Below are positions 39,765 to 49,979 of a stretch of DNA of 64,000 nt, piece by piece. The stretch is from assembly GCF_000262245.1 (NCBI RefSeq), contig NZ_AJSX01000034.1, forward strand, positions 1 through 64,000, read 5' to 3'. The notes beneath the pieces are model-generated. The model saw nothing but the letters and a program-made list of their open reading frames with translations. It did not search any database and was not told where the DNA came from. Position 1 is the stretch's first letter, and each line of letters begins with the position of its first letter. Position numbers and translations under genes: made by a program. This stretch comes from Pasteurella bettyae CCUG 2042. GTDB lineage: Bacteria; Pseudomonadota; Gammaproteobacteria; Enterobacterales; Pasteurellaceae.

Positions 39765-40856
39765 TTATTTAGCTGCTTTTAATTCTTGATAGTATTTTTC
39801 ATAGATTTCTACTGCATCACCTACGTCATCTTGCCAATTAGCTGATTTTAATACTTCTGCTGTTGGATAGATGGCAGGATCTTCAGTAATTTCTTTTGGA
39901 AGTACTTTTTTAGCTTCAAGATTAGCCGTTGGGTAACCAATCGCTAATGTTAATTTTTCAGCTGCTTTTGCGCCTAGCATATAATTAATTAATTTATGTG
40001 CACCATCTGGATTTTTAGAGGTTTTTGGAATTGCTAGTGTATCAACCCAAAGCACAGGCCCTTCTTTAGGGAATACCATATTAATGGTGCCTGGTTGTTC
40101 TTTTTTGGCAATACGTACAGAACCATTCCATAATTGACCCACTTCAACTTCACCTGAGATAAATGAATTCGCAGGGTTGTCAGAGTTAAATGAAAGTACG
40201 TTTGGACGTAATTTTAATAACTCTTCATAAGCCGCTTTAATTTCTGCAGGATCAGTGGTATTTGGATTTTTACCTAATTTTAATAAAGCAATATTGAATA
40301 CTTCACGAGCATCATCAAGTAATTGTACTTTATTGGCAAATTCTGGTTTCCATAGGTCGCCCCAAGAAGTGAAGTTTTCACCTTTGTAAGTGTGCATATT
40401 GAATGCGATACCTGGTGCACCCAACAATTGAGGCAATGAGTATTTGTTGCCTTTATCATAAGGTTTATTTAACCAATCAGGATCTAATTCTTTGATAACA
40501 GGAAGTTTGCTGTGATCTAATTCCTGTAACATTCCTTCTCGTGCCATTTTGGAAACGAAATAATTTGAAGGAGCAATTACATCATAACCACCATCAGCGC
40601 CTTGAGTTTTAATTTTGGCATACATGGTTTCATTTGATTCTAAGCTTGAAACAATGACTTTGATTCCAGTTTCTTTAGTGAAATCATCTAATAGACCATC
40701 AGGTACATATTCAGTCCATGTGTAAAGATAGACTGTACCATTATCTTTGGTTGCTTGAGGTGCTTTGCTATCTGTGGTTTTGCTATCTTTGTCATTACAG
40801 CCTGTAAGTGCAACAGCAACTAAGCTAGCTGCGAAAAGACCTGCTAATTTTTTCAT
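39765..40856 (-). CDS. potD: Spermidine/putrescine-binding lipoprotein PotD
   Basis: Solute-binding component of the polyamine ABC transporter. It is 363 residues. Signal peptide MKKLAGLFAASLVAVALTGC ends in lipobox LTGC, so it is predicted to be lipid-anchored; E. coli PotD is soluble. LYTWTEYVPDGLLDDFTKETGI and VGQLWNGSVRIAKKE are typical. Last gene of potABCD, separated from potC by a 150-bp spacer with a strong hairpin, suggesting separate control or RNA processing. Confidence 0.94.
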   Translation of the reverse strand: MKKLAGLFAASLVAVALTGCNDKDSKTTDSKAPQATKDNGTVYLYTWTEYVPDGLLDDFTKETGIKVIVSSLESNETMYAKIKTQGADGGYDVIAPSNYFVSKMAREGMLQELDHSKLPVIKELDPDWLNKPYDKGNKYSLPQLLGAPGIAFNMHTYKGENFTSWGDLWKPEFANKVQLLDDAREVFNIALLKLGKNPNTTDPAEIKAAYEELLKLRPNVLSFNSDNPANSFISGEVEVGQLWNGSVRIAKKEQPGTINMVFPKEGPVLWVDTLAIPKTSKNPDGAHKLINYMLGAKAAEKLTLAIGYPTANLEAKKVLPKEITEDPAIYPTAEVLKSANWQDDVGDAVEIYEKYYQELKAAK

Positions 40857-40923
40857 TTAAGATCATCTCCTGTTGAGAAATAAATAAGAGTATCCGCCTT
40901 ATATTTATGAATAATATAAGGCA

Positions 40924-40972
40924 TAAAAAAACGCCTGACTTTGGGCTAATTCCTAGCTTGGGGTCAGGGCGT
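40924..40972 (-). terminator. Internal hairpin between potC and potD
   Basis: On the minus strand ACGCCCTGAC pairs with GTCAGG-CGT (one bulge), with an inner GCTA/TAGC stem, followed by seven U. It has the form of an intrinsic terminator inside the operon. Confidence 0.75.
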
Positions 40973-41009
40973 ATTTTATTGATAAATAGGCACTTTGTGA
41001 AGCTTTTAT

Positions 41010-41780
41010 TTAGCTTTTATTTTTTCGGTTAATAAGTTGACCTAAAATCACTAAAGCTAAAGATAGAACAATCATTATTGTTGCTAAGGCATTTACTTCT
41101 GGGGTGACACCTGTCTTAACCAATGAGAAGATTTTCAATGGTAAGATTTCATAGCTGACACCACTTACGAATGACGAAACGACCACATCATCCATAGAAA
41201 TAGTGAAGCTTAATAACCAACCTGAGATAACTGCAGGCAAGGCAAGTGGTAGGATAATTTTACCTAAAATAGTAAATTCACTTGCGCCTAAATCTCTAGC
41301 AGCTTCTAGCATTCTTAAGTCAAACCCTTTTAGGCGAGAGAATACGCTGACAACAACATAAGGTAAACAGAAGGTAATATGAGCCAATAATAATGACCAA
41401 AAACCTAGTGATATACCTACGATCATAAATAAGGCTAGTAATGAAACCGCCATCACAATATCAGGGGACATCATCGTAATAAATAGCATGCCGCTAACAG
41501 CTTGTTTACCACGAAAACGATAGCGATATAATGCAATTGCAGTCATGGAACCAATGATGGTAGCAAAGGTTGCTGCAAAGAAGGCGATGGTCACAGAGTG
41601 AATTGCCGCTTGAATTAAGGTGTCGTTACCCATTAAGCGTTCATACCAATCTAAGCTAAAGCCTTTCCAACTGAGCCCGTAACGATCTGCATTGAAAGAA
41701 TTACCCACTAAGATAATGATAGGGATGTACAAATAAGCGTACACCACTAACATAAATATATTACGTAGTACACGACTCAT
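41010..41780 (-). CDS. potC: Spermidine/putrescine ABC permease PotC
   Basis: 256-residue inner-membrane permease, about six helices. The coupling motif EAARDLGASEFTILGKIILPLALPAVISG (EAA loop) is near the C-terminal third. It overlaps the potB stop at TAATG, so translation is coupled. Works with PotB as the channel for PotD-delivered polyamines. Confidence 0.95.
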   Translation of the reverse strand: MSRVLRNIFMLVVYAYLYIPIIILVGNSFNADRYGLSWKGFSLDWYERLMGNDTLIQAAIHSVTIAFFAATFATIIGSMTAIALYRYRFRGKQAVSGMLFITMMSPDIVMAVSLLALFMIVGISLGFWSLLLAHITFCLPYVVVSVFSRLKGFDLRMLEAARDLGASEFTILGKIILPLALPAVISGWLLSFTISMDDVVVSSFVSGVSYEILPLKIFSLVKTGVTPEVNALATIMIVLSLALVILGQLINRKNKS

Positions 41781-42640
41781 TATTCTAACTCCACTTTCTT
41801 ATTCAATAGTTTGTTGGCTTTATAGTAAACGAAAATTAACATTGCCATTAAAATAGTTAATCCAATACTGATTGCGGAACCAAATGGCCAGTTACGTGAA
41901 ATTAAGAACTCACTCTTAATTACGTTACCCACTAATAATACTTTTGCACCACCGAGTAAATCAGCTACATAGAACATCCCCATGGCTGGAAGTAACACTA
42001 ATAAACAACCTGAGACGATACCTGGCATGGTGAGAGGAATAATGATTTTAATAAAACGTTGGAAACCATTTGCCCCTAAGTCTTTTGCCGCTTCCAGTAA
42101 ACGTAAGTCTAATTTCTCAATAGCCGAATAGAGTGGAAGGATCATAAAAGGCAATAATAAATATACTAGCCCAATAATTACCGCCACTTCAGTATTAAGA
42201 ATTCGCATTGGTTCACTAATTAGTCCAAGAGACAATAAAAATTCATTAAGAATGCCTTTCACACCTAGGAACACTTTCATTCCATAAATACGGATTAAAG
42301 AATTTGTCCAAAATGGTAATACTAAAAGAAAGAGTAAAATAGGTCTGTATTTAGGATTAATTTTTGCCATAAAAAAAGCAAAAGGATAACCAATGGCTAA
42401 GCAAATAACCGTAGCAATACCTGACATATACAATGAGTTCCATACTACCGTGCCATATAGTGGCTCAAATAGGCGAGTATAGTTTTCAAATGTAAAAGGC
42501 AAAGCATAGAAATTACTGCTGTCTTTACTTAGGAAACTCACAATTAATACCAAAAGATTTGGTACTAAAATAAAGAAAATTAGCCAAGCGAAGATAACAG
42601 CAACGGTTGAATTTTGAAATTTACGCGTTGTTATTTTCAT
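41780..42640 (-). CDS. potB: Spermidine/putrescine ABC permease PotB
   Basis: 286 residues, about six helices, with the EAA motif [29 protein letters not shown]. Its first 20 bp overlap the end of potA. It is longer at the N-terminus than PotC, as usual for PotB. Confidence 0.95.
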   Translation of the reverse strand: MKITTRKFQNSTVAVIFAWLIFFILVPNLLVLIVSFLSKDSSNFYALPFTFENYTRLFEPLYGTVVWNSLYMSGIATVICLAIGYPFAFFMAKINPKYRPILLFLLVLPFWTNSLIRIYGMKVFLGVKGILNEFLLSLGLISEPMRILNTEVAVIIGLVYLLLPFMILPLYSAIEKLDLRLLEAAKDLGANGFQRFIKIIIPLTMPGIVSGCLLVLLPAMGMFYVADLLGGAKVLLVGNVIKSEFLISRNWPFGSAISIGLTILMAMLIFVYYKANKLLNKKVELE

Positions 42641-43742
42641 CGTTCAATACCACTTCCCATTTTTCAATCCAAGTTACCGCAACACGTTGATTTAATGAGT
42701 GATCAATATTAGGATCATCTTCATTAAAGAATTCGCTAACCAGCACGAGTTGACCATTATATTCTAGCTCAACAGTTGACTCTAATGTCATACCCTTGTA
42801 GTTACGTTCACGGATGTGACCGATGATAGCACTTGAATGCTCATTATCGTCAAGTTCTTCCAATAGAATATCTTCTGGGCGTAGTAGCACTTTCAGTTTT
42901 TGACCTTCTTTTACTGGTAAATCAGTATATAGATAGCATACCCGACCTTGCACATTGGCACGCACACGGAGTTCATCCACACGATCTAATACTTCAGCAT
43001 CAAAGATATTAATTTCACCGATAAATTTAGCTACGAACAAGTTGCTCGGTTCTTCATAAATTTCACGAGGAGAACCATCTTGTTCGATATTCCCTTTTCT
43101 TAACACAATAATGCGATCAGACATGGTTAATGCTTCTTCCTGATCGTGAGTTACAAAAATGAAGGTAATACCTAATTTACGTTGTAATGCTTTTAATTCA
43201 TTCTGCATTTGCTTACGTAATTTGTAATCTAATGCAGAAAGAGATTCATCTAATAATAGTACTTTTGGTTTGTTTACTACTGCACGGGCAATTGCAATAC
43301 GTTGTTGTTGACCGCCTGATAATTGAGTCGGTTTACGATCTGCCATCTCTTCTAATTGGACCATGCGTAATGCTTCTAATACACGAGGCTTAATTTCCTC
43401 ATTAGGCACTTTTTGCATACGTAAGCCAAAAGCAACATTTTCAAAAATTGTCATGTGAGGAAATAGGGCATAGCTTTGGAATACCGTATTAACTGGACGT
43501 TGTTCCGCAGGCACATTAGTCACATCCTCACCATCAAGAATAATTTGGCCACCATTGGCTTCTTCAAAACCTGCAATTAAACGTAAAACTGTTGTTTTAC
43601 CGCAGCCTGAAGGGCCTAAAATAGTTAAAAATTCACCATTGTTAATGGTTAAATTGAAATTATCGATAATTGTATTATCGCCATAGGATTTTTTTAGCGA
43701 ACGGAGTTCAATGATAGGTTTGCTTTGAACAGTATTTTCCAC
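42621..43742 (-). CDS. potA: Spermidine/putrescine ABC ATPase PotA
   Basis: 373 residues. Walker [10 protein letters not shown], signature LSGGQQQR, Walker [14 protein letters not shown]-loop [15 protein letters not shown], then a C-terminal TOBE regulatory domain. First gene of the leftward potABCD operon. A small hairpin TCTGCA/TGCAGA (43802-43819) lies in its likely leader. Confidence 0.96.
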   Translation of the reverse strand: MENTVQSKPIIELRSLKKSYGDNTIIDNFNLTINNGEFLTILGPSGCGKTTVLRLIAGFEEANGGQIILDGEDVTNVPAEQRPVNTVFQSYALFPHMTIFENVAFGLRMQKVPNEEIKPRVLEALRMVQLEEMADRKPTQLSGGQQQRIAIARAVVNKPKVLLLDESLSALDYKLRKQMQNELKALQRKLGITFIFVTHDQEEALTMSDRIIVLRKGNIEQDGSPREIYEEPSNLFVAKFIGEINIFDAEVLDRVDELRVRANVQGRVCYLYTDLPVKEGQKLKVLLRPEDILLEELDDNEHSSAIIGHIRERNYKGMTLESTVELEYNGQLVLVSEFFNEDDPNIDHSLNQRVAVTWIEKWEVVLNDENNNA

Positions 43743-44208
43743 TAGCTTTGGTTTTCCCTTAATGAACTAAAATGGCTTTAGTTTTGAGTAGAAATAACAC
43801 ATCTGCACCTGAATGCAGACACCTAAGATAAAATGAAGCCTAATGATAAAGCTAATAGCAGATAAATTAAAGTTTTTTATGTAAAAAATCATGATTTTTG
43901 TGTGAATTTTAGAAATTTTCTATTGTCTAGGATATATCAATTCCTATCATTTTTTTGATTTAACCAGTGATTGAATAAGTCATGGGGAATATTTGTAGAG
44001 TAAATGCTGACTAAAATTTGTTTTTTATCAAAAAATGGCTTATTTCTGATGAATAACAATCACTTTTTTGTTATATGTCAAAAAAAGCTTAAAAAAATTA
44101 TATAGACTTATTGATGTTTTATTTTTTTCCACTTTTCTTATTTGTTAGCTACATTGAAGAAATAAGAAAGTTTTCCAATTATTATTCATTTTATTTAGAA
44201 GAATTATT
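43743..44208. other. potA-pepT divergent intergenic region
   Basis: 466 bp, very AT-rich with many T-runs. It holds the leftward pot leader, including the inverted repeat at 43802-43819, and the rightward pepT promoter, which I cannot place with confidence. No gene, tRNA, uptake signal or mobile-element end is visible. TTGAT/ATCAA half-sites occur but none is a full FNR palindrome. Confidence 0.6.
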
Positions 44209-45435
44209 ATGCAATACACTGAACAACTATTAGAACGTTTTTTAAATTACGTTTCTTTTGATACCCAATCTAAGATTGGGGCGAAAACTTCCCCAAGTAC
44301 AACGGGGCAAATGAAATTGGCAAAAGTTTTAGAACAAGAGCTGTATAGTCTAGGGTTAGAAAATATAGAAATTTCTAAGCATGGTATTGTCACTGCTTAT
44401 TTACCTGGGACAGTAGCTGATGCGCCCACTATTGGTTTAATTTCTCATCTTGATACCTCACCACAATGTAGTGGTAAAAATGTGAATCCTGAAGTGATCG
44501 AAAATTATCGTGGTGGAGATATTGCATTAGGATTGGGCGATGAATTTATTAGCCCAGTAACCTTTCCTTTCTTACAGAAGTTAGTTGGAAAAACCTTGAT
44601 TGTTACTGATGGAAAAACCCTTTTAGGCGCAGATAATAAAGCAGGAATTTCTGAAATAATGACCGCACTTTCTGTTTTAAAAGCCAGTAATCAACCTCGT
44701 TGCCATTTACGTGTTGCCTTTACACCAGATGAAGAAATTGGTTTAGGTATGAAATTTTTCCCTATGGATAAATTTCCTTGTGATTGGGCTTATACCATCG
44801 ATGGCGGAGAAGTGGGTGAATTAGAGTATGAAAATTTTAATGCGGCTAGCGTTACCGTCACTGTCCCCGGTCGAGCTATCCACCCAGGATATGCTAAAGA
44901 TAAAATGATTAATGCTTTAACATTGGCTTGTGAATTTCAACAAGGGTTTCCTGTGGATGAAGTCCCTGAGAAAACCGAGGATAAACAAGGATTTTTCCAT
45001 TTAAATTCGTTCCATGGAGATATTGAAAAAGTCGAATTACATTATATTATTCGTGATTTTGATCGTGCTAACTTTGAACTGCGTAAGCAATTTGTTAAAA
45101 AATTAGTGGCTGATTTTAATCGAAAAAAAGGTTTAAAAAAACCACTGCACGTTGTGATTACTGATAGTTATTATAATATGTATGATGTGGTTAGGAAGAT
45201 ACCTCAAGCCATTGAATTGGCAGATCAAGCGATGAAAGATATCGGATTGACACCTATTCATCAAGCGATTCGTGGTGGTACAGATGGCGCTTGGTTGGCA
45301 GAAAAAGGGTTAGCTTGCCCGAATATTTTTACTGGAGGGTATAATTTCCATAGTAAGCATGAACTTATCACTCTAGAAGGTATGCGTGATGCAGTAAATG
45401 TTATCATAAAAATTGCTCAACTTGCCGTTAAATAG
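44209..45435 (+). CDS. pepT: Peptidase T (tripeptidase)
   Basis: M20B zinc aminotripeptidase, 408 residues. Metal-site segments are SHLDTSPQ, LLGADNKAGISEI, FTPDEEIGLG and IDGGEVGELEYENF, and RGGTDGAWLAEKGL lies near the C-terminus. It is next to potABCD, as in H. influenzae. An uptake signal is inside the coding sequence near 44660. It ends at a strong terminator. Confidence 0.96.
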   Translation: MQYTEQLLERFLNYVSFDTQSKIGAKTSPSTTGQMKLAKVLEQELYSLGLENIEISKHGIVTAYLPGTVADAPTIGLISHLDTSPQCSGKNVNPEVIENYRGGDIALGLGDEFISPVTFPFLQKLVGKTLIVTDGKTLLGADNKAGISEIMTALSVLKASNQPRCHLRVAFTPDEEIGLGMKFFPMDKFPCDWAYTIDGGEVGELEYENFNAASVTVTVPGRAIHPGYAKDKMINALTLACEFQQGFPVDEVPEKTEDKQGFFHLNSFHGDIEKVELHYIIRDFDRANFELRKQFVKKLVADFNRKKGLKKPLHVVITDSYYNMYDVVRKIPQAIELADQAMKDIGLTPIHQAIRGGTDGAWLAEKGLACPNIFTGGYNFHSKHELITLEGMRDAVNVIIKIAQLAVK

Positions 45436-45473
45436 TCGCCGTTAAAAATCAGTAAAAATCGACCGCACTTTGT

Positions 45474-45516
45474 ACACCTCAAAATTCGTCAGCACAAGAC
45501 GATTTTGAGGTGTTTT
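45474..45516 (+). terminator. pepT terminator
   Basis: ACACCTCAAAATTCGTC pairs with GACGATTTTGAGGTGT, giving a stem of about 16 bp with one mismatch, then TTTT. An uptake signal lies just upstream. Confidence 0.88.
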
Positions 45517-45610
45517 CATATTAGCAATCTAGAATAGTTTATAGCTAGTAAATCATATCACGCTAAATTAGCTGATACGATCAAATTCACAAAATTTTAA
45601 CATGTCAAAT

Positions 45611-45629
45611 AATAATGATTACTATTTTC
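45611..45629. promoter_or_regulatory. Candidate Fur box of the Slam operon
   Basis: AATAATGATTACTATTTTC matches the 19-bp Fur consensus GATAATGATAATCATTATC at 14 positions by eye. A -10-like TATGAT follows at 45641-45646, so Fur-Fe would cover the promoter. Located about 90 bp before the first surface-lipoprotein gene. Confidence 0.6.
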
Positions 45630-45717
45630 GTTTGGTTGTGTATGATATGCAGGTTCTTGTAGCAGATATGATGTTTGCTTACTTCTTATATTGTTATTAA
45701 TAATTAAGGATAATATT

Positions 45718-47512
45718 ATGATTTGCCATTCTTTACATAAAACTCCTCATAAAGCATTTTTTAAATTTACTTCATTAACTTCTGCATTATTTATGGTTGG
45801 TCTGTTGTCAGCTTGTCAGACGAGTCATCCTATTAATGTAGACAATAGTTCTGGAAAAATAAATCCAACACCGAATCCGCCTGACGAAAAAAATCTTGAT
45901 ACGATGAACTATCCGCGTGGCATGATTGATAGTAATGCAAAACAGGTAACGGGCACTTATGTTGAACGTGAACATGGTAAAAATCCGTCAAACCCTATTG
46001 AACAAACTCCGCAAGATGTTACTGGTAACCCTTCTATTGCCGCAACGGAAAAAGTTATTGCCGATGGTAAGGATATTAACGCTTATCCGAACGGCATAAA
46101 TATTTCAGCACGTATTGCAAAAATACGTGAGAAAGATAAAGATTTTTTGCCTTTTGATGATAATGATCGTTCAGGATTAAATAAATGAGGTTATATCGGA
46201 CGTGTTACAGCATTAGGTACGAACCTAAATACCGCTTCTTGGGGATTGAGCGTAGCGACTAAAGAAAGAGATTCAAGAGATAAAGCTTTTGCGCAGGGGT
46301 TTGCTACGAATGAGGCAAATTTACCTACAGGTTCTGCAAAATATAAAGGACGTGCCGCCCTTTCGGTAGGAGAAGGTGTGAAAGACGGAGTTAAAAATGT
46401 TCGTGTTGGTGATGCGTCATTTAATGTAGATTATTTCCAATAAATCTTTGACAGGGGAAATCACTGCGTCTAATGAGAAACCTTTCGCTACGGAAAATAA
46501 TAACTTTAATCCTATTTCTTTGAAAGCCAAGATTAAAGGAAATAAATTCGAGGGTGAGAATGCGGGAATGAGCACTAAAGGGCAATTTTATGGCAAAGAT
46601 GCCGGGGAATTAGCCGGTACATTTGCCAATAAAGACAAAAATATTATTGGTGCTTATGGCGCAAGAAAACAGGGGGAAGGGAAGAATGTTGAGCCCAATA
46701 AACCGAACGAGGAAGCACGCACAAATACTTATGGGCATATTGTGGATTTAAGCAGCACCAACTCGGAGAGCTCTTCGTCAAACCCTGATTATGAAGTAGA
46801 ACATTATGATATTGAGAAACAAAAACAGACTATTTCAGCCTTAAAGACTGTCACAATCTTGATGAAAGGCGATGCTTATAAACATGATCGTTATGATGAA
46901 GATGGGGAAGAAGAATTATTAATTAGAAAATTAGTTGATGATTTAGCGAATCCTAAAGAAAGAGCAAGATTACATGAATATGCAGATAAAGGCTTTGTCT
47001 ATGTTTGGCCGAATGTAGCTATTGTTGGGGAAAATTTATCCTATGGTCAATGGGGAGTTACTCGAATAGGTATACCGGATAGTATGCCAAAGGGCGCACA
47101 TATTGTGGGTGATGTGACTGATGAAAGTCAAATCCCCGCCCAAGGTAATGCAGTTTATCAAGGGCTAGCAGGTTTCTATATGGTTAATAAGGATAAAGAT
47201 ATTAAATACACTTATCCGGGCACAGTGAAAGCGGATGTAAATTTTGCAGAGAAAAAATTAACTGCAGTTGTTACTCCTGATGGAAATGCCGATTTTATTG
47301 CTGAATATAAAAGAAAGGACATTTCTCCTATTGAACTGACTGCACAAATCAAAGGCGCTAATTTTGTCGGCACAAATCCGAATAATGGCATAACAACGAA
47401 AGGATTGTTCTTAGGACCAAATGCGGCAGAAATAGTGGGAATTTTTAATTCAAGTAAACCAACCGAAAAGGATCTGCTTTTGGGTGCATTTGGTGCCAAA
47501 AAACAGAATTAA
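45718..47512 (+). pseudogene. Two-lobed TbpB-like Slam-dependent surface lipoprotein, broken
   Basis: Starts at ATG 45718 after AAGGA. A long signal peptide ends in LLSAC, a lipobox. The reading frame meets TGA at 46186 (codon 157), continues in the same frame to 46443, then needs a -1 correction near 46437 (TTCC read as TTC) to restore NKSLTGEI. Restored, it is about 597 residues with two lobes, each ending in a TbpB-type barrel strand: FYGKDAGELAGTFANKD...GAYGARKQ and FLGPNAAEIVGIFNSS...GAFGAKKQN. Two independent defects argue for a real pseudogene. Its ligand is unknown. Confidence 0.82.
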
Positions 47513-47604
47513 CAGAATTTTAGTGAAAGTATGAAGTTTTCATTAAATACTCAGGCAAATGTTGTGTATTTGCAAATTGTAACCTTAAAAAAGGAGTTTT
47601 CTTT

Positions 47605-48357
47605 ATGAAACTAAATAAATTATTTTTAGTAACAAGCGTTGCATTCTGTTCAGTTTCTACTGTTGCTTCGGCAATAGGTGGAGATGTGGTTTCCATTACC
47701 GGCGGTCGTGACGGAACCCGTAAAGTGGAACAAACTCTACCGGTGTCATCTCCAAATAATGGCACATTAGTTGTTATTTCAAAAAACGGAAAAATTGAAG
47801 TTGCTCTTGATGGTTCTAATGTAGGCGTAGCATTACCGGCGTAATCAGATGAGTATTTTGATTACTATGGCGATAAGAAAACTAAAAAATTCCTTCGCGT
47901 AAGTAGTGACAATTTCTTAAAAGACGTGAAATTTGGTTCTTACATTAGCCGTATTCAAGGCAAATTCGACGGTTTCTTTGCTCAAGGTAATGAAACACCT
48001 GTTAGTGATGTTAATGTTCAAACTGGTTCTGTACAATACGTAGGTAAAGCGGTGATTGGTCAGGTTCGAGGAGCGGAGGGAACTCGTCCTGCACGTAATA
48101 CAACAGATGCCAAATTCAATGTTAATTTTGATAAACATAGTGTTGAAGGTCTAATTAGTGCTGATAACCAAGTGTTGAATCAAGATCTCAATTTTAAAGC
48201 TCAAATCAACGGTAATCGTTTCACTGGTCAAAATGGTTCTTTCTTAACCCAAGGTGGATTCTACGGTAAAAATGCAGGTGAATTAGGCGGCGTATTCAGT
48301 GATAACAGCTACGGTTCTACAGGCGTTGCAGGTGCTTATGGTGCTAAACGTCAGTAA
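47605..48357 (+). pseudogene. Hemophilin-like Slam-dependent secreted protein, one in-frame stop
   Basis: GGAG then ATG and a signal peptide (MKLNKLFLVTSVAFCSVSTVASA, no lipobox, so a released protein). The only defect is TAA at 47842-47844 (codon 80); the same frame then continues to 48357. The full length would be about 249 residues: an N-terminal ligand-like domain, then a barrel ending GGFYGKNAGELGGVFSD and GAYGAKRQ. This plan (small, single-lobed, barrel C-terminus, next to Slam) fits hemophilin/HphA hemophores. Heme binding is inferred. A TAA between two good halves could also be an assembly error. Confidence 0.8.
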
Positions 48358-48379
48358 TTTATAAAAATAATAACTTAAG

Positions 48380-48419
48380 AAGGCAACGAATTAAATCGGA
48401 CGCGTTGTCTTTCTTTTCT
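48380..48419 (+). terminator. Attenuator-like hairpin before the Slam gene
   Basis: AAGGCAACG pairs with CGTTGTCTT (one G-T pair) and is followed by a pyrimidine-rich T tract. It could lower Slam expression relative to its substrates. Confidence 0.5.
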
Positions 48420-48506
48420 CCTTTTTTAATATCTCTTATTTTGATTTATGCCTTCTTTGTGTTGAACAAGTAGGTAATTTATCGTTATTGTTTAAAGGAA
48501 TATAAG

Positions 48507-49970
48507 ATGAAAAAGGCAATATTTTGTTTATTAATTGTCTTCACAGGTTCTTACAGTGCATTTACCTCGGCAGTACCCGGTTCAGAACCCGTTCCCGAAA
48601 TACAAGGTGCGGAAGCTTATAAAGCAGTAGATGACAATGCCGATTTGGAATTCATCCGCAAACAGCAAAAACGCCCACAAAGACAAATTACTGTGGATGT
48701 ACCACAGGAACATCAAGGCATACAAATTACTGAGGCAGATTTATTAATGCAGCCCCAGTTATTACATCAATTAATGATGGCGTTAGTTCAGCGGCAAAAT
48801 GTTACCGCTTTGCGTTTGTTACTGCCTATTTATAAAAAATCAGCAAATTATGATCACGAACTTGCCGAATATGTCGAAGCGCGTATTGCTCAAGATGACG
48901 GCAACATGAAATTCGCTATAAAAACTTACCGCACTTTATTGACTCGTGATCCCAGCCTGTTTTTAGTGCGCTTTAATTTAGCGTCTGCGCTTTATCTGGA
49001 TAAACAATATGCACAAGTGCGGTCCGAATTAGCCGAAATTCGTAAAGAACAACAATTACCACAGGATTTTCTTGCTTTTGCTCATGAGTTGGAGTTAGCC
49101 ACTGAACAGCAAAATACTTGGTCATGGGATTTTAATTTGGGGTATGTGCAGGATAAAAATGTCAATAATGCACCTGATCAGCAGGAAATAAAAACGACAA
49201 ATGGCACTTGGACATTACCTAAACCCGAATCTGCACACGGTATAAGTTATTTTGCTACGGTAAATAAAGATTGGTTTTTGCTGAATAATTGGGGCTGGCG
49301 AGCGCAAGGTTATGGGTTTGGTAAATATTATTGGGACAATAAAAAATACAATGACATGCAATACCGCTTTAGTACTGGTCCTGTATGGCAGTCCGTGGAT
49401 ACTGAACTGACCTTCATGCCGTTTTACGGTATGCGTTATTATGGTGAACGTGCTTATGCGGAAACCATCGGATTACGTTCCGTACTGAATTATCACGTTA
49501 ATGGAAAATGGCGAATTTCTACCGCACTTGAAGGTGGTAAACGTACTCACCCCAAACGAGAATATCTAAATGGGCGTTATGCACTTGGGAGCTTTTCACT
49601 GGGTTATGCTATTTCACCTCACCAATATCTTCATTTAAGTGTGGATACTGGGTATCGTGGTGCTCAAGATCCTAGCGATGCTTATCATCATCGTGGCGTA
49701 CGTATGGGATATACCTTGTTATTACCAAAGAATATCGTGGTTAAAACAGATGTTAGCTATAGTTTGCGTCAATATCTGGGCCACAATCTATTTAATGTGG
49801 TGCAGCGGAATAAAGTTTTTGGTGCATCGTTTAGTTTATGGAAGACCGATTGGCAATGGAAAGGATTTATGCCGAAATTTAATATTGATTATGAGCGTAC
49901 GTGCAGTAATTATGTTATAGCAACCTACCATAAAACCAATATTTACCTTGATATTTCTAAATCATTTTAG
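48507..49970 (+). CDS. Slam outer-membrane translocator (surface lipoprotein assembly modulator)
   Basis: 487 residues, intact. Signal peptide, then an N-terminal TPR-like periplasmic domain (about 70-205, with MKFAIKTYRTLLTRDPSLFLVRFNLASALYLDKQYAQV), then a DUF560 14-strand barrel ending in SKSF. Slams carry TbpB-type lipoproteins and hemophores to the cell surface. Three uptake signals lie inside it, so it has a long history in this family. AAGGA precedes the start, and fepA follows after 9 bp. The two SLP genes upstream are its presumed clients. Confidence 0.92.
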   Translation: MKKAIFCLLIVFTGSYSAFTSAVPGSEPVPEIQGAEAYKAVDDNADLEFIRKQQKRPQRQITVDVPQEHQGIQITEADLLMQPQLLHQLMMALVQRQNVTALRLLLPIYKKSANYDHELAEYVEARIAQDDGNMKFAIKTYRTLLTRDPSLFLVRFNLASALYLDKQYAQVRSELAEIRKEQQLPQDFLAFAHELELATEQQNTWSWDFNLGYVQDKNVNNAPDQQEIKTTNGTWTLPKPESAHGISYFATVNKDWFLLNNWGWRAQGYGFGKYYWDNKKYNDMQYRFSTGPVWQSVDTELTFMPFYGMRYYGERAYAETIGLRSVLNYHVNGKWRISTALEGGKRTHPKREYLNGRYALGSFSLGYAISPHQYLHLSVDTGYRGAQDPSDAYHHRGVRMGYTLLLPKNIVVKTDVSYSLRQYLGHNLFNVVQRNKVFGASFSLWKTDWQWKGFMPKFNIDYERTCSNYVIATYHKTNIYLDISKSF

Positions 49971-49979
49971 GAGATTGTA

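Noticed and set aside
44010-44140. FNR site upstream of pepT
   Set aside because: TTGAT and ATCAA half-sites are seen but no full TTGAT-N4-ATCAA palindrome.
46186-46188. TGA read as selenocysteine
   Set aside because: No recognisable SECIS hairpin follows and a downstream frameshift is also present; a Trp-to-stop change (TGG to TGA) is simpler.
46246-46443. A 66-codon open frame starting at TTG
   Set aside because: It is the in-frame continuation of the lipoprotein gene between its TGA and the frameshift, without its own ribosome site.
47926-48357. A 143-codon open frame as an independent gene
   Set aside because: Same frame as the hemophilin-like gene after a single TAA; no ribosome site or signal peptide, and its sequence completes the barrel fold.
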